Shown here: positions 35,764 to 44,248 of the stretch, in pieces
Layout: each line of letters begins with the position of its first letter
Position numbering within the stretch: position 1 is the first letter of the stretch
Assembly (NCBI GenBank): GCA_040752275.1
Contig: JBFMFH010000112.1
Coordinates: 54,182 to 118,181 of the forward strand
Direction of reading: 5' to 3'
Length of the DNA stretch: 64,000 bases
Source: JBFMFH01 sp040752275
GTDB lineage: Bacteria; Acidobacteriota; Vicinamibacteria; Vicinamibacterales; JAKQTR01
Notes under the pieces: model-generated
What the model was told of the DNA's origin: nothing
The model's database searches: none
What the model saw: only the letters and a program-made list of their open reading frames with translations
Translations under genes and position numbers: made by a program

Positions 35764-35769
35764 GCTGGC

Positions 35770-38700
35770 ATGGCGGCGACGGTTCTGATGCGGAGCGCGA
35801 TGGGAGCGGCAGTGCTCGTCGCGTGTGCCTCGGCCGACGCCCGCGCCCAACTCGATCCGTTGCTCTTCCTCCAGCGCAACAAGCCCAACGTGATCATCGC
35901 GATCGACGTGGCCAACCGCATGCAGCGCGACGCCGACGAGGCCTACTACGATCACTACTCCTACCCGCGCACCCTGGCCGCCTGGGAGGCAGTGATCGGT
36001 GTGACACCGGCGAACACGCTGCAGCGGTACCGGCGCAAGTACGTCGCCCTCGAGCACCTGGACGTCATGGGAGGCGACAGGTTCCGGGCGTCGAGCATAT
36101 GGACGGTTGGCGACGCAAGCCCTGGCTATGCCCAGTTCTGGGCTCGCACCCGACTGTCGGTGGCGCGACTCGGCCTGATCGAAGCCGTGCAGCGCAACGG
36201 CAACGTCGCGCGCTTCGGCCTTGTGAAGATGCGGCAGTCCAACCCCAGTCTCGGCTCGGAGAAGAATGAGGGACCTGTCTGGGTCACCGACGAGGCGCAG
36301 CTTGATCCTACGGAGACGTCGAAGGCAGCCCGGTGGGCGATCACGCGGCCGGTCGTCGGTGACAAGAACGGCAGCGCCCCCGCCTCCGTACCGCTTGTGA
36401 GGGTGGATGCACCCACGGCCAACGCCGACGTGCTCGCGATCTTGGCACGCAACGTCGACCAGGCCGGCGCACTCATCCCGGCGGGGCAGGACTCGCGCAC
36501 GACGACAGACGCACCCGTGGCGGGGATGCTGAGCGATGCACGCTCCGAGGCGATGCGTGCCATCGGATTGGATTGCGAGTGTCGCAATACGGTCGTGATC
36601 CTCGTTGTCGGCGGCGGGGAGGGCAATACCGCCGCAGGAGATCCGGCGGCGACGGCCTCCACGTTCCTCAACGTGTCCGGACACCGGGTGCCGGTCTATG
36701 TGATTGCCATCGCGCCGCCGGACGCGAGCCGGAATCAACTGAGCGCCATCGCGACCAACTCCGGCGGCGGCTACTTCGAGATCACCAAGGCGATGATCGA
36801 GGCCACCCCGCTCGGGTCCCCTGTTGCCGAAGTGGTCCGCGCAGCCAATGCGGCCGTGCAGCATGCGTTCGCTTCCAGGACGGACGTCGATACGGCACCG
36901 AGCGCCTTGTGGCCTCTGGGCCCTCTGACGGAGTTCCAGACCTCCAGCCCGGTCGTCGGCACCGTCAACCTGGAGAACGGCGTCGACATCAACGGCGGCC
37001 CGCTTCCGGGCACCCGAATCACGTCGGCAACCGGCACGGTCATTCCCCAGCGGTCCAACGTGCTGGTGACCGCGGGCTTCGCGTTGCCCGGTTTCGACGG
37101 GCGGATGCGCGGATTCCGGATGTACAAGCCCGAGGCAGACGCGGCGCGCCCCCCGTACGGCTACGCATTCGTCTCCGATGGCACACCGCTGTGGGTGGCG
37201 GATGTGCCGCCGGCAGCTGGGCGGAACATCTTCACGGCCCTGCCGGACGGCCAACTGATCGCCTTCAAGACCGAGAATCAGGCCCTGCTTGCGCCATACC
37301 TCAATGCCTGGGATCCGGCGAGCCTGATCGAGTTCGTGCGAAGCCGCCCGCTCGGCGCGATCGTCGGATCCACCCCCGCATTCCTGGATCCGCCGTCCCT
37401 CGATCCCCCGCCGGACGCGGACTACCCCGGCTTCGCCGCGGAACTCGACCGCCGGCGCTCGCTCATCTTCATCGGAGCGAACGACGGCATGCTGCACGCC
37501 ATCGATGCGCGAACCGGCGTCGAGGCCTGGGCCTTCGTGCCGTTCAATCTGCTGCCGAAACTCAAGGCTCTGCTCGACGGACAGGCGGTGGGGGGATTTA
37601 GCTACTTCGTCGACAGTTCACCGAAGATCGCCGACGTGAAGCTCGGGGACGAGTGGCGGACGTACCTCATCGTCGGCCAGGGCCCGGGCGGCACCTTCTA
37701 CCACACGTTCGACGTCACACTCGAGGACCTCCCCGGGGCGGTCGCCCCGGACGATGGCAGTACGAGCGGGGTGCTGGGCTTCTTCGCCGACCCGCGCCGG
37801 ATCGACCTGGTGTGGACGTTTCCATCCATGACGAGTTTCGATCCGTCGCTCGCGCCCTACGGAGACATCCGGGCTTCGGCGCCCGCCATCGACAAGACGG
37901 TAGGCGAGACCTGGTCGGACCCGGCGGTGGGCCAGGTGGAGAGCGAGGCCAGCGAGTTCGTCGTCTTGATGGGATCGGGCTTCCTGCCCTACACGCGCCA
38001 GCAGTCGGCCAACCGGGGCGGCGCCGTCGCCGGGACGACCCTCTATATGTTGCGCATGGCCGATGGAGCCGTACTCGACAGCCGCAGCGTCGGGAGCGAC
38101 GGGCTCGCCGAGACCGTCGACAGCTGCTCCGCCGCGGGCAACTGCACTCGGATGAAGAACGCCCTGCAGGCGGACCCGGTGGCCGCCGGGCCGCCCGAGT
38201 CGCGATACATGACCAAGGTGTACGTCGGCGACCTGGACGGCCGCGTGTGGCGCGTGAACCTGGGGCTCGACGGGTCTGGAACGCCGCGCTTCACGACCGG
38301 CCCGGCGAAGCTCACCGACATGACGGCCGCGCACCCGATCTTCAGTTCGATGGCCACCGTGAACGTCGGCGGGACGCAGGATTACATCTTCTTCGGAACC
38401 GGCAGCGACCTGCTGTCGTCGGTTGGCGTGTCCCAGTCCTACAAGCTGGTGGGCGTGCTCGACCAGAGCGGAACCGGCACGCGGAAGTTCGAGACCGCGC
38501 TCGAGAAGACTGACGGCATCCTCGGCGACGAGAAGGTGAGCGCCTTCCCGGCCGTGGCAGGCGACATCGTGTTCTTCGCGACCTCGATTTTCAGGCCCGG
38601 AGCCGCGTGCACTCCGGATGGGGCCAGTCTCTACGCCCTGACCTTCATCGGCGGAGCCGCGTACGATACGAACAACGACGGCAGGCTCACGTCCAGGGAT

Positions 38701-38874
38701 ACACCCAAGGTCCGCAGCGTGTCTCACGGGCGGGCGACCGCGCCGTTCGTCGTCGACCAACACCTCGTGTTCGCCTCAGGAGGCAAGGTCGAGATTATCG
38801 GCGACCCGAGGGACTACAACAACGGCGTCGGCCAGATGGGCGTGCGCACGCTGTCATGGCGGGAACGCCGATGA
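35770..38874 (+). CDS. pilY1: PilY1-like tip adhesin, module B
   Basis: 1034 residues. Signal peptide (cleavage near ADARAQ), then a von Willebrand A-like domain whose MIDAS is further decayed: D46-V-A-N-R, with both Ser positions lost. The C-terminal beta-propeller starts near 573 (FIGANDGMLHAIDA). A calcium loop DTNNDGRLTSRD lies at about 966-977. It lacks the basic and Asp-rich segments of the module A copy. The two PilY1 proteins probably form tips of different specificity. FimT of this module starts in its stop codon. Confidence 0.9.
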   Translation: MAATVLMRSAMGAAVLVACASADARAQLDPLLFLQRNKPNVIIAIDVANRMQRDADEAYYDHYSYPRTLAAWEAVIGVTPANTLQRYRRKYVALEHLDVMGGDRFRASSIWTVGDASPGYAQFWARTRLSVARLGLIEAVQRNGNVARFGLVKMRQSNPSLGSEKNEGPVWVTDEAQLDPTETSKAARWAITRPVVGDKNGSAPASVPLVRVDAPTANADVLAILARNVDQAGALIPAGQDSRTTTDAPVAGMLSDARSEAMRAIGLDCECRNTVVILVVGGGEGNTAAGDPAATASTFLNVSGHRVPVYVIAIAPPDASRNQLSAIATNSGGGYFEITKAMIEATPLGSPVAEVVRAANAAVQHAFASRTDVDTAPSALWPLGPLTEFQTSSPVVGTVNLENGVDINGGPLPGTRITSATGTVIPQRSNVLVTAGFALPGFDGRMRGFRMYKPEADAARPPYGYAFVSDGTPLWVADVPPAAGRNIFTALPDGQLIAFKTENQALLAPYLNAWDPASLIEFVRSRPLGAIVGSTPAFLDPPSLDPPPDADYPGFAAELDRRRSLIFIGANDGMLHAIDARTGVEAWAFVPFNLLPKLKALLDGQAVGGFSYFVDSSPKIADVKLGDEWRTYLIVGQGPGGTFYHTFDVTLEDLPGAVAPDDGSTSGVLGFFADPRRIDLVWTFPSMTSFDPSLAPYGDIRASAPAIDKTVGETWSDPAVGQVESEASEFVVLMGSGFLPYTRQQSANRGGAVAGTTLYMLRMADGAVLDSRSVGSDGLAETVDSCSAAGNCTRMKNALQADPVAAGPPESRYMTKVYVGDLDGRVWRVNLGLDGSGTPRFTTGPAKLTDMTAAHPIFSSMATVNVGGTQDYIFFGTGSDLLSSVGVSQSYKLVGVLDQSGTGTRKFETALEKTDGILGDEKVSAFPAVAGDIVFFATSIFRPGAACTPDGASLYALTFIGGAAYDTNNDGRLTSRDTPKVRSVSHGRATAPFVVDQHLVFASGGKVEIIGDPRDYNNGVGQMGVRTLSWRERR

Positions 38875-39548
38875 GTGGGGCCGCGGCCTGCGCCCGGAAT
38901 AGACGGAACAATGATCCCGAGCGGGTGGCGCCGGACGGGCGCCCGCCACGGCGGAAGGCCCTCAGCCGGTGGGCTGTCCGGCGACAGGACCCGCGAGGGT
39001 TCACGCTGATCGAACTGCTCCTCGTGTCTGCGATCTTCGTGGCGCTGGCCGCCATCGGCACGCCCATGCTCGGCCGGGCCATCGATGCCTACCGCCTCGG
39101 CATGGCGTCGCGGGCCGTCGAACGTGAATTGCAGACGGCGCGTCTGGCCGCCGTGACCGCGAACCGCATGGTGCGCGTCCGGTTCGACTGCCCGGCCACC
39201 GGGGAGTTCAGACGTGTGGAGGTCCTCGGCGCTCCCGGCGTGCCCGATGCCCTCGATGCACCGGTGGCCCGCTGCAGTGAGGCCACCTACCCGTACCCGC
39301 CGCCAGACAACAACCCCCTGACCCGTCCGAATCACGACGGCCCCATCCGCCGACTGCCGATCGGCGTCAGCTTCAACGCGGCCCAGACCATTGAGTTCTG
39401 GCCGGATGGCACCGCTCACGTCGACGGCGGTGTCACCGGCACGTGGCCTGCTGTTCAGGCCGGTGGCCTGATGCTGACACTGTCGAAGGCCGGCGTGACG
39501 CGGTCGATTGCCGTCAACGGGCTCGGGCGGGTGCATCTCATCCGCTGA
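38871..39548 (+). CDS. fimT: Minor pilin FimT/FimU (GspH-like), module B
   Basis: 225 residues from the ATG overlapping the pilY1 stop. Its leader is unusually long: 43 residues, rich in Arg and Pro, before FTLIELLLVSAIFVALAAIG. The remainder matches module A FimT: RAVERELQTARLAAVTANRMVRV, IEFWPDGTAHV and a Cys pair. Here the gene is last in its module, whereas in module A it is first, so the modules differ by rearrangement as well as duplication. Confidence 0.83.
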   Translation: MSGAAACARNRRNNDPERVAPDGRPPRRKALSRWAVRRQDPRGFTLIELLLVSAIFVALAAIGTPMLGRAIDAYRLGMASRAVERELQTARLAAVTANRMVRVRFDCPATGEFRRVEVLGAPGVPDALDAPVARCSEATYPYPPPDNNPLTRPNHDGPIRRLPIGVSFNAAQTIEFWPDGTAHVDGGVTGTWPAVQAGGLMLTLSKAGVTRSIAVNGLGRVHLIR

Positions 39549-39555
39549 CGCCGTC

Positions 39556-39586
39556 GGGATTCGGGAGTCGGGATTCGGGAGTCGGG
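39556..39586 (+). repeat. Dispersed GGGATTC-type repeat, copy 3
   Basis: Alternating GGGATTC and GGGAGTC units, starting 8 bp after the fimT stop of module B. Same orientation as copies 1 and 2. Confidence 0.75.
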
Positions 39587-39724
39587 CCGGCCGGCGGGAA
39601 CTGCCCCCGCGTCGCCGTGCCCGTGGCGCGGGAATCCAGACCTCCGGGGCTGCGGGTTCCGGCGGTGCCGCCGCGGCTCGACGAAGACTCTGGGCGTTGC
39701 AGGCAGAAAGTGCCGCGTTGGCGA

Positions 39725-39740
39725 TGGGTCTCTTGTTGCA
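39725..39740 (+). promoter_or_regulatory. Weak candidate sigma-54 promoter of module C
   Basis: TGGGTCTCTTGTTGCA keeps TGG and TTGCA with GG-to-GC spacing of 12, but the -24 element is otherwise poor. The predicted start would be near 39751, about 98 bases before pilV. No TGTC box is seen at the distance found at pilA. Confidence 0.35.
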
Positions 39741-39848
39741 GTTCCCGCAACTCCCCAGAAGCCATCCCGGGTGTCGATCGAGTCGTGGCCTGTTTCGTTG
39801 GCCCCGGCCCATGGCGACGATGGCCTGCGTCTTGCTCTCGTGGATTGC

Positions 39849-40355
39849 ATGCAGGACCGCTTTCGGGACGACGCGGGTCCCGAATCCCGAATTCCGAATC
39901 CCGGGCGAGGCGCCAGCCTCATCGAAGCCCTCGTCGCCATCGGTCTCATCGCCGGTGCCCTGGTGGCCATGGCCGACGTGGCGGCCCAATCGGTGCGCTC
40001 ACTGACGATGTCCCGCGACCGCTCCATGAGCACGCTGCTGGCCGTCCAGAAGATCGAGCAACTGCTCGCCCAGCCTTCCCGGCCGCCGGACTCGCCAGCG
40101 GGCACGCTCGAGTCCGACACGTCCGGCTACGTGGAGTATCTCGACGCGGACGGAAGGGTGGCCGGGCAGGACCGCACGTCCGCCGGCGTCGTCTATGGGC
40201 GGCGCTGGTCGGTGGCCCCGCTGGAACGTCATCCGAGCCTTGCCATCGTCATTGTCCGAGCCGGGCGCTGCCGTCCGGCCGCCTCGTCTGTCGGTTCGTG
40301 CGACGGGCTCGGCAACGGCTCCACCCTGGCAGCCGCACGAACGGAGGCCCGGTGA
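39849..40355 (+). CDS. pilV: Minor pilin PilV-like, module C
   Basis: 168 residues from ATG 39849; an upstream ATG (39771) would give a long leader without purpose. Leader of 21 residues ends PNPGRG before ASLIEALVAIGLIAGALVAM; +1 is Ala rather than Phe, with Glu at +5. The region encoding SRIPNPG is a GGGATTC-type repeat in inverted orientation. After the stem comes STLLAVQKIEQLLAQP, the PilV pattern. It is shorter than the module A and B copies. The stop overlaps the pilW start. Confidence 0.75.
   Translation: MQDRFRDDAGPESRIPNPGRGASLIEALVAIGLIAGALVAMADVAAQSVRSLTMSRDRSMSTLLAVQKIEQLLAQPSRPPDSPAGTLESDTSGYVEYLDADGRVAGQDRTSAGVVYGRRWSVAPLERHPSLAIVIVRAGRCRPAASSVGSCDGLGNGSTLAAARTEAR
39878..39904 (-). 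repeat. Dispersed GGGATTC-type repeat, copy 4, inverted and coding
   Basis: The complement carries the same GGGATTC units. It lies in frame inside the leader of the module C PilV and encodes PESRIPNPG up to the prepilin cleavage glycines. It can pair with copy 3, 292 bp away, as an inverted repeat. Confidence 0.75.
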
Positions 40356-41509
40356 CCCTCCCACGAGGCGCGGCAGCCGGGACCACGCTGATCGAACTGC
40401 TGGTGGCCACAACCGTCACGCTCATCGCTCTGGCGACGATTCTGTCCGTTGCGCTGCCGTGGGCCGGAGGCATCCACGCCATCGGAGAGGCCGCCGACGT
40501 CCAGCAACGCCTGCGGGTCCTGGCCGTCTCGCTCGCGCGTGCAATCCAGCACTCCGGGGCCGGCATCGTCGTCGGCCCAGGTGCGAGACTGCCGCGCCCG
40601 TGGCCGGCCTTGCTGCCATGCCGGTGGGCGCCCGGCCAGCCCGCATGCCAGCCAGCCGCCGACGCCCTGACGGTGCTTGGTTTGGATGCCGGCCTCCAGT
40701 TGCAGCTCGCAGAAGACATGGCTGGGACATCGGCCCCGCTCGTGGTGGCGTTGCCGCCGGGATGTGCCGCCGATCAACAGGCGTGCCGCTTCACAGACGG
40801 CACGCAGGCTGCCATCGTTGATGCTTCCGGTGCCCGCGACGAGTTCGTGGTGACCGGGGTATCGAGCGACGGGACGCTCCTGACCCACGCACCCGCGACC
40901 TTCTCTCGTGCGTATCGCGCAGGATCGGTCATCGGCCGCACCACGCTGGAGGCGTACCATGCGCGAGCCGACCCCGGCGCCGGATCGCTGCAGCTCAGGT
41001 CCGGCCGCGGCGGCGGCGACTTCCCGCTGCTCGACGGCCTTGCCGGCATCGCCATCGAGTACTTCGGCGATCCCACGCCGCCGGTTGTGCTCGGCACGTC
41101 CGGCGGACGCATCCTGGTCTCATACGGCCCCGAGCCTCCGAGGCCGGGGCTGGACGATCCGGCGGATGCGTGGGGGGCGGGTGAGAATTGCACCTTCGTG
41201 GCGACGGCGGAAGCCCTCGTGCCGCGGCTTCCGAGCCTGCCCGAGGACCACGGCGGCCTGACGCGGTTGTCGCCGGCTGCGCTTGGCGACGGTCCCTGGT
41301 GCCCGGATGGTGGATCGGCCTGGCGTTTTGACGCGGACCTGATGCGCGTCCGGCGCGTCCGACTGACGCTGCGCGTCCAGGCTCAGTCAGGCGCCGCGCG
41401 CGGCAGCCATCCCCGCCTGTTCAGCCGGCCGGGCGATGGCCGGAACGCCGGTGCCCTGGTTCCCGACCTCGAGGTATCTGTCGATGTGGCGCTGCGCAAC
41501 GGACGCTAG
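40352..41509 (+). CDS. pilW: Minor pilin PilW-like, module C
   Basis: 385 residues from GTG 40352, which overlaps the pilV stop and has GGAGG upstream. Leader MTLPRGAAAG precedes TTLIELLVATTVTLIALATI with Glu at +5. It keeps SYGPEPP, GENCTF and GPWCPD from the other PilW proteins but is much diverged, with several added cysteines in the middle domain. The end overlaps the pilX start. Confidence 0.8.
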   Translation: MTLPRGAAAGTTLIELLVATTVTLIALATILSVALPWAGGIHAIGEAADVQQRLRVLAVSLARAIQHSGAGIVVGPGARLPRPWPALLPCRWAPGQPACQPAADALTVLGLDAGLQLQLAEDMAGTSAPLVVALPPGCAADQQACRFTDGTQAAIVDASGARDEFVVTGVSSDGTLLTHAPATFSRAYRAGSVIGRTTLEAYHARADPGAGSLQLRSGRGGGDFPLLDGLAGIAIEYFGDPTPPVVLGTSGGRILVSYGPEPPRPGLDDPADAWGAGENCTFVATAEALVPRLPSLPEDHGGLTRLSPAALGDGPWCPDGGSAWRFDADLMRVRRVRLTLRVQAQSGAARGSHPRLFSRPGDGRNAGALVPDLEVSVDVALRNGR

Positions 41510-42239
41510 CACCCCCGGGGTGCGTGGGATTGCCGGGAGATGGCGCACTGGCCGCGAGAGTCCTGACGAAGGTGTCGCACTCGTTGCGGCAGTCCTGGCC
41601 CTGGGCCTGGTGTCCGCGATTGCGCTGGGCATGGCGATACTGGCCAGCACCGATCCCGCGATCGCCGCAAACAGCGAAGGGGCGGCTGCCGCGGGCTATG
41701 CGGCGGAAGCCGGGCTTGTGATCGCCGCCGCGGAGCTTCAGGACATCCCCGACTGGTCGGCCGTACTCGCCGGGACGATCCGATCTGCCGTGCTGTCCGA
41801 CTCTCAGGCTGCGCTGACCCTGCCAGACGGCCGGCTCCTCGATCTGGTGCGGGTGACGCATGTCCTGAATTGCGGGAGGCCGACCGTGTGCACTGCGGGA
41901 CAGCTCGACCAGCCAACCGCCGAACGTCCGTGGGGGCGCAACAACCCCCGGTGGCGCGTCTATGGCCACGCGTCGACAGGCGATCTCTGGGGAGGAGACG
42001 AACTCCTGCCGTCCTTCCACGTAGTGGCCTGGGTGGGGGACGACCCTGCCGAAGAGGATGGTGCGCCTGAAACGGACGACGCGTCCGAGGAGGTGCCCTT
42101 TCGCGGTGGCGGCGGTATCATATACGTGAGGACGGAATCGTTTGGACCGCGTGGTGCCCATGCCGCCCGCACTGGCACAGTCCTCCGCGTGCCCGGCACC
42201 CCCGTCGTGAGGATCGCCGCCCAGTCAACGGTCCGCTGA
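41484..42239 (+). CDS. pilX: Minor pilin PilX-like, module C
   Basis: 251 residues from ATG 41484 inside the end of pilW; a GTG at 41520 would avoid most of the overlap and cannot be ruled out. The PilX N-terminus is DEGVALVAAVLALGLVSAIALGMAIL, followed by EGAAAAGYAAEAGLVIAA. It keeps the cysteine pair (NCGRPTVC) and RPWGRNNPRW. It lacks the GQRGQDEQNRR tail of modules A and B. No pilY1 follows, so this module may use a PilY1 encoded in A or B or elsewhere. Confidence 0.75.
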   Translation: MWRCATDASTPGVRGIAGRWRTGRESPDEGVALVAAVLALGLVSAIALGMAILASTDPAIAANSEGAAAAGYAAEAGLVIAAAELQDIPDWSAVLAGTIRSAVLSDSQAALTLPDGRLLDLVRVTHVLNCGRPTVCTAGQLDQPTAERPWGRNNPRWRVYGHASTGDLWGGDELLPSFHVVAWVGDDPAEEDGAPETDDASEEVPFRGGGGIIYVRTESFGPRGAHAARTGTVLRVPGTPVVRIAAQSTVR

Positions 42240-42341
42240 GCCGCCACGGCCCGAGTCCAGAGCCCTCGTGAAGTTCCTGCCGGCCTGGACCGATACGACT
42301 GAGCACCCCGTCCATGCTCGCGGGGGCTGAAGGGTGGAACC

Positions 42342-42926
42342 ATGAGGCACCGCTTCAACGCTCGGCTGATGGCGGCGGCTGTTGTGACCCTGATTGCCGC
42401 GGCGTCGTCCGTGGCGGGAGCCCAGTCGCTCGGAGAACTGGCTCGCCGCGAGGAAGCGAGGCGCAAGGCGATCAAGACGCCGGCCAAGGTCTACACGAAC
42501 GACAGCCTCTTGCCGGCCCGTCCGGCCACTCCCCCCGCGGACACGGCTACCGGGTCCAGTTCGGCGCCGGGAAGCGCGGCGGGATCGACGCCGGCTGAGC
42601 GGGTGCCCCCGGGGTCGGCGGAACGGACTCCCGAGGATCCGCGACGAACGGAAGCCTACTGGCGCGAGCGCATGACGAACGCCCGCCAGCAGCAGGACCG
42701 CAACCGCGTCTACATGGATGCCCTGCAGAGCCGGATCAACGCGTTGTGGGCGGACTTCACGGCCCGCGACGACCCTGCCCAACGCGCGATTATTGCTGCC
42801 GAACGGCAGCGTGCCCTCGACGAACTCGAACGGCTCAAGCAGGAACAGGCCAACCTCGACCGGCAGGTCCTCGAGATCGAGGAGGACGCGCGACGTTCGG
42901 GCATTCCGCCGGGGTGGATCAGATAA
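42342..42926 (+). CDS. Small secreted coiled-coil protein, function unknown
   Basis: 194 residues. Signal peptide with core LMAAAVVTLIAAASSVAGA and cleavage near GAQS. Then SLGELARREEARRKAI and KVYTNDSL, a start I associate with secreted acidobacterial proteins of unknown role. A Pro/Ser-rich linker (about 60-100) leads to a charged coiled coil (about 105-180). No enzymatic motif. It sits 102 bp after module C, and whether it belongs to the pilus locus is unclear. Confidence 0.65.
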   Translation: MRHRFNARLMAAAVVTLIAAASSVAGAQSLGELARREEARRKAIKTPAKVYTNDSLLPARPATPPADTATGSSSAPGSAAGSTPAERVPPGSAERTPEDPRRTEAYWRERMTNARQQQDRNRVYMDALQSRINALWADFTARDDPAQRAIIAAERQRALDELERLKQEQANLDRQVLEIEEDARRSGIPPGWIR

Positions 42927-42956
42927 CAGGGACCGGGGACCGGAGATCGGGCTTCC

Positions 42957-44048
42957 TCACAAGCTCGACAACCCGCAGGCCACGAGTGCCCGGGCGATCT
43001 CCTCGTCCTCCACGTCGTCAACGATGGTTGTCTGACCGATGGCAACGGGGAGCACGAACGTCAGCCGCCCCTCTCGCGATTTCTTGTCGGCGCGCATCGC
43101 GTCCACGATGTCCGACGCCCGAAGGTCGGCAAGGGTGGGCAGCGGGCCCAACTGACCCAGCAGCGATTCGAGACGCCCGTGGTCCTGTCCGCTCAGTAGG
43201 CCTCGCCCCCTCGCGATCTCGCAGGCCACGAGCATGCCGCACGCCACCGCTTCGCCGTGCAGGAACCGTCGGTACCTGGTGACCGCCTCCAGGGCATGGC
43301 CGGCCGTGTGGCCGAAGTTCAGGACGCGCCGGGCTCCGGCCTCTCGTTCGTCGGTGACGACGATGGCCGCCTTGATCCGGCATGACTCCGCGATGACTGG
43401 TGCGAGCGCGCCGGCCTCTCTCTTCGTAACGGGGCCGAGATCGCGGTGCAGACGCTCGAACAGGTCGCGGCTGCACGCGACGCCGTACTTGACGATTTCA
43501 TAGAGACCGGCCCTGAATTCGCGTCTTGGCAGCGTCTGCAGGACGTCCTGATCCGACACGACGACCCACGGCTGATAGAAGGCCCCGACCAGGTTCTTGC
43601 CGCCCGGGAGATTGACGCCGACTTTGCCACCGACGGCGGCGTCCACCTGAGCGAGCAGCGTCGTCGGGACGTGGGCGAGACCCAGGCCGCGCAGGTAGCT
43701 GGCGGCGGCGAAGCCCGCGAGGTCGCCTACGACACCACCCCCAAAGGTCACGATGGCAGTCTCTCGGTCCGCGCGGGCTTGAAAAAGGGCCTCGTAGACG
43801 CGCGTGACTGTATGCAGGGTCTTGTACTGCTCACCGTCCGGCACCAGCACGGGTTCCTTCGCCGGCCACGACTGCCTGAGCACGCTTCCCCAGTGGCCCC
43901 AGACGGTCGGGTTCGACACCACGACGCGTCGCGAGCCGAGGCCGCTCTCGTCGAGGACTCTGGAAAGCTGGGCGAGCAGACCCTGGCCGATCAGGACCGT
44001 GTACTGGCGCGAGGCCGTATGAACGTCGACGCGAGTCGGCAGAGGCAT
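42957..44048 (-). CDS. aroB: 3-dehydroquinate synthase
   Basis: 363 residues from ATG 44048; an open frame continues 40 residues upstream without similarity. It converts DAHP to 3-dehydroquinate in the shikimate pathway, with NAD and a divalent metal. NAD loop GGGVVGDLAG (103-112), active-site lysines K142 and K151 in GGKVGVNLPGGKN, and metal ligands E184, H247 and H264 are all at the canonical numbers. It is divergent from proS, and other aro genes are not nearby. Confidence 0.95.
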   Translation of the reverse strand: MPLPTRVDVHTASRQYTVLIGQGLLAQLSRVLDESGLGSRRVVVSNPTVWGHWGSVLRQSWPAKEPVLVPDGEQYKTLHTVTRVYEALFQARADRETAIVTFGGGVVGDLAGFAAASYLRGLGLAHVPTTLLAQVDAAVGGKVGVNLPGGKNLVGAFYQPWVVVSDQDVLQTLPRREFRAGLYEIVKYGVACSRDLFERLHRDLGPVTKREAGALAPVIAESCRIKAAIVVTDEREAGARRVLNFGHTAGHALEAVTRYRRFLHGEAVACGMLVACEIARGRGLLSGQDHGRLESLLGQLGPLPTLADLRASDIVDAMRADKKSREGRLTFVLPVAIGQTTIVDDVEDEEIARALVACGLSSL

Positions 44049-44248
44049 GCTTGCGGTCGGACCCGGCCGCGCGTCGCGATCGCGAGCGCGGGAGTCGATG
44101 GTAGGATACCACTTACCCCTGCTGCCGATCGCACGCGCGGACTGCGGCCAGGAAGGGGAGTCAACCACCGATCACGCGTTCGTCATCACAGGACACCGCC
44201 TCCCGGTATGGATCGGAGGATCGTGCGCGGGAGGGACGGACCGGGCAG

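Larger units (their letters stand above)
39549..39848. other. Intergenic region between modules B and C
   Basis: 300 bp. It holds a GGGATTC-type repeat (39556-39586) and a sigma-54-like sequence (39725-39740). Open frames that cross it are continuations of neighbouring genes in other registers and show no family similarity. Confidence 0.55.

Noticed and set aside
39443..40351. In-frame 5' extension of the module C pilW (open from 39443)
   Set aside because: The extension overlaps pilV in a different frame and would destroy the prepilin leader. The GTG at 40352 has a ribosome site and the usual overlap.
42957..44168. Longer aroB starting at 44168
   Set aside because: The 40 extra residues have no similarity to AroB, and E184, H247 and H264 fall at canonical numbers only from the ATG at 44048.
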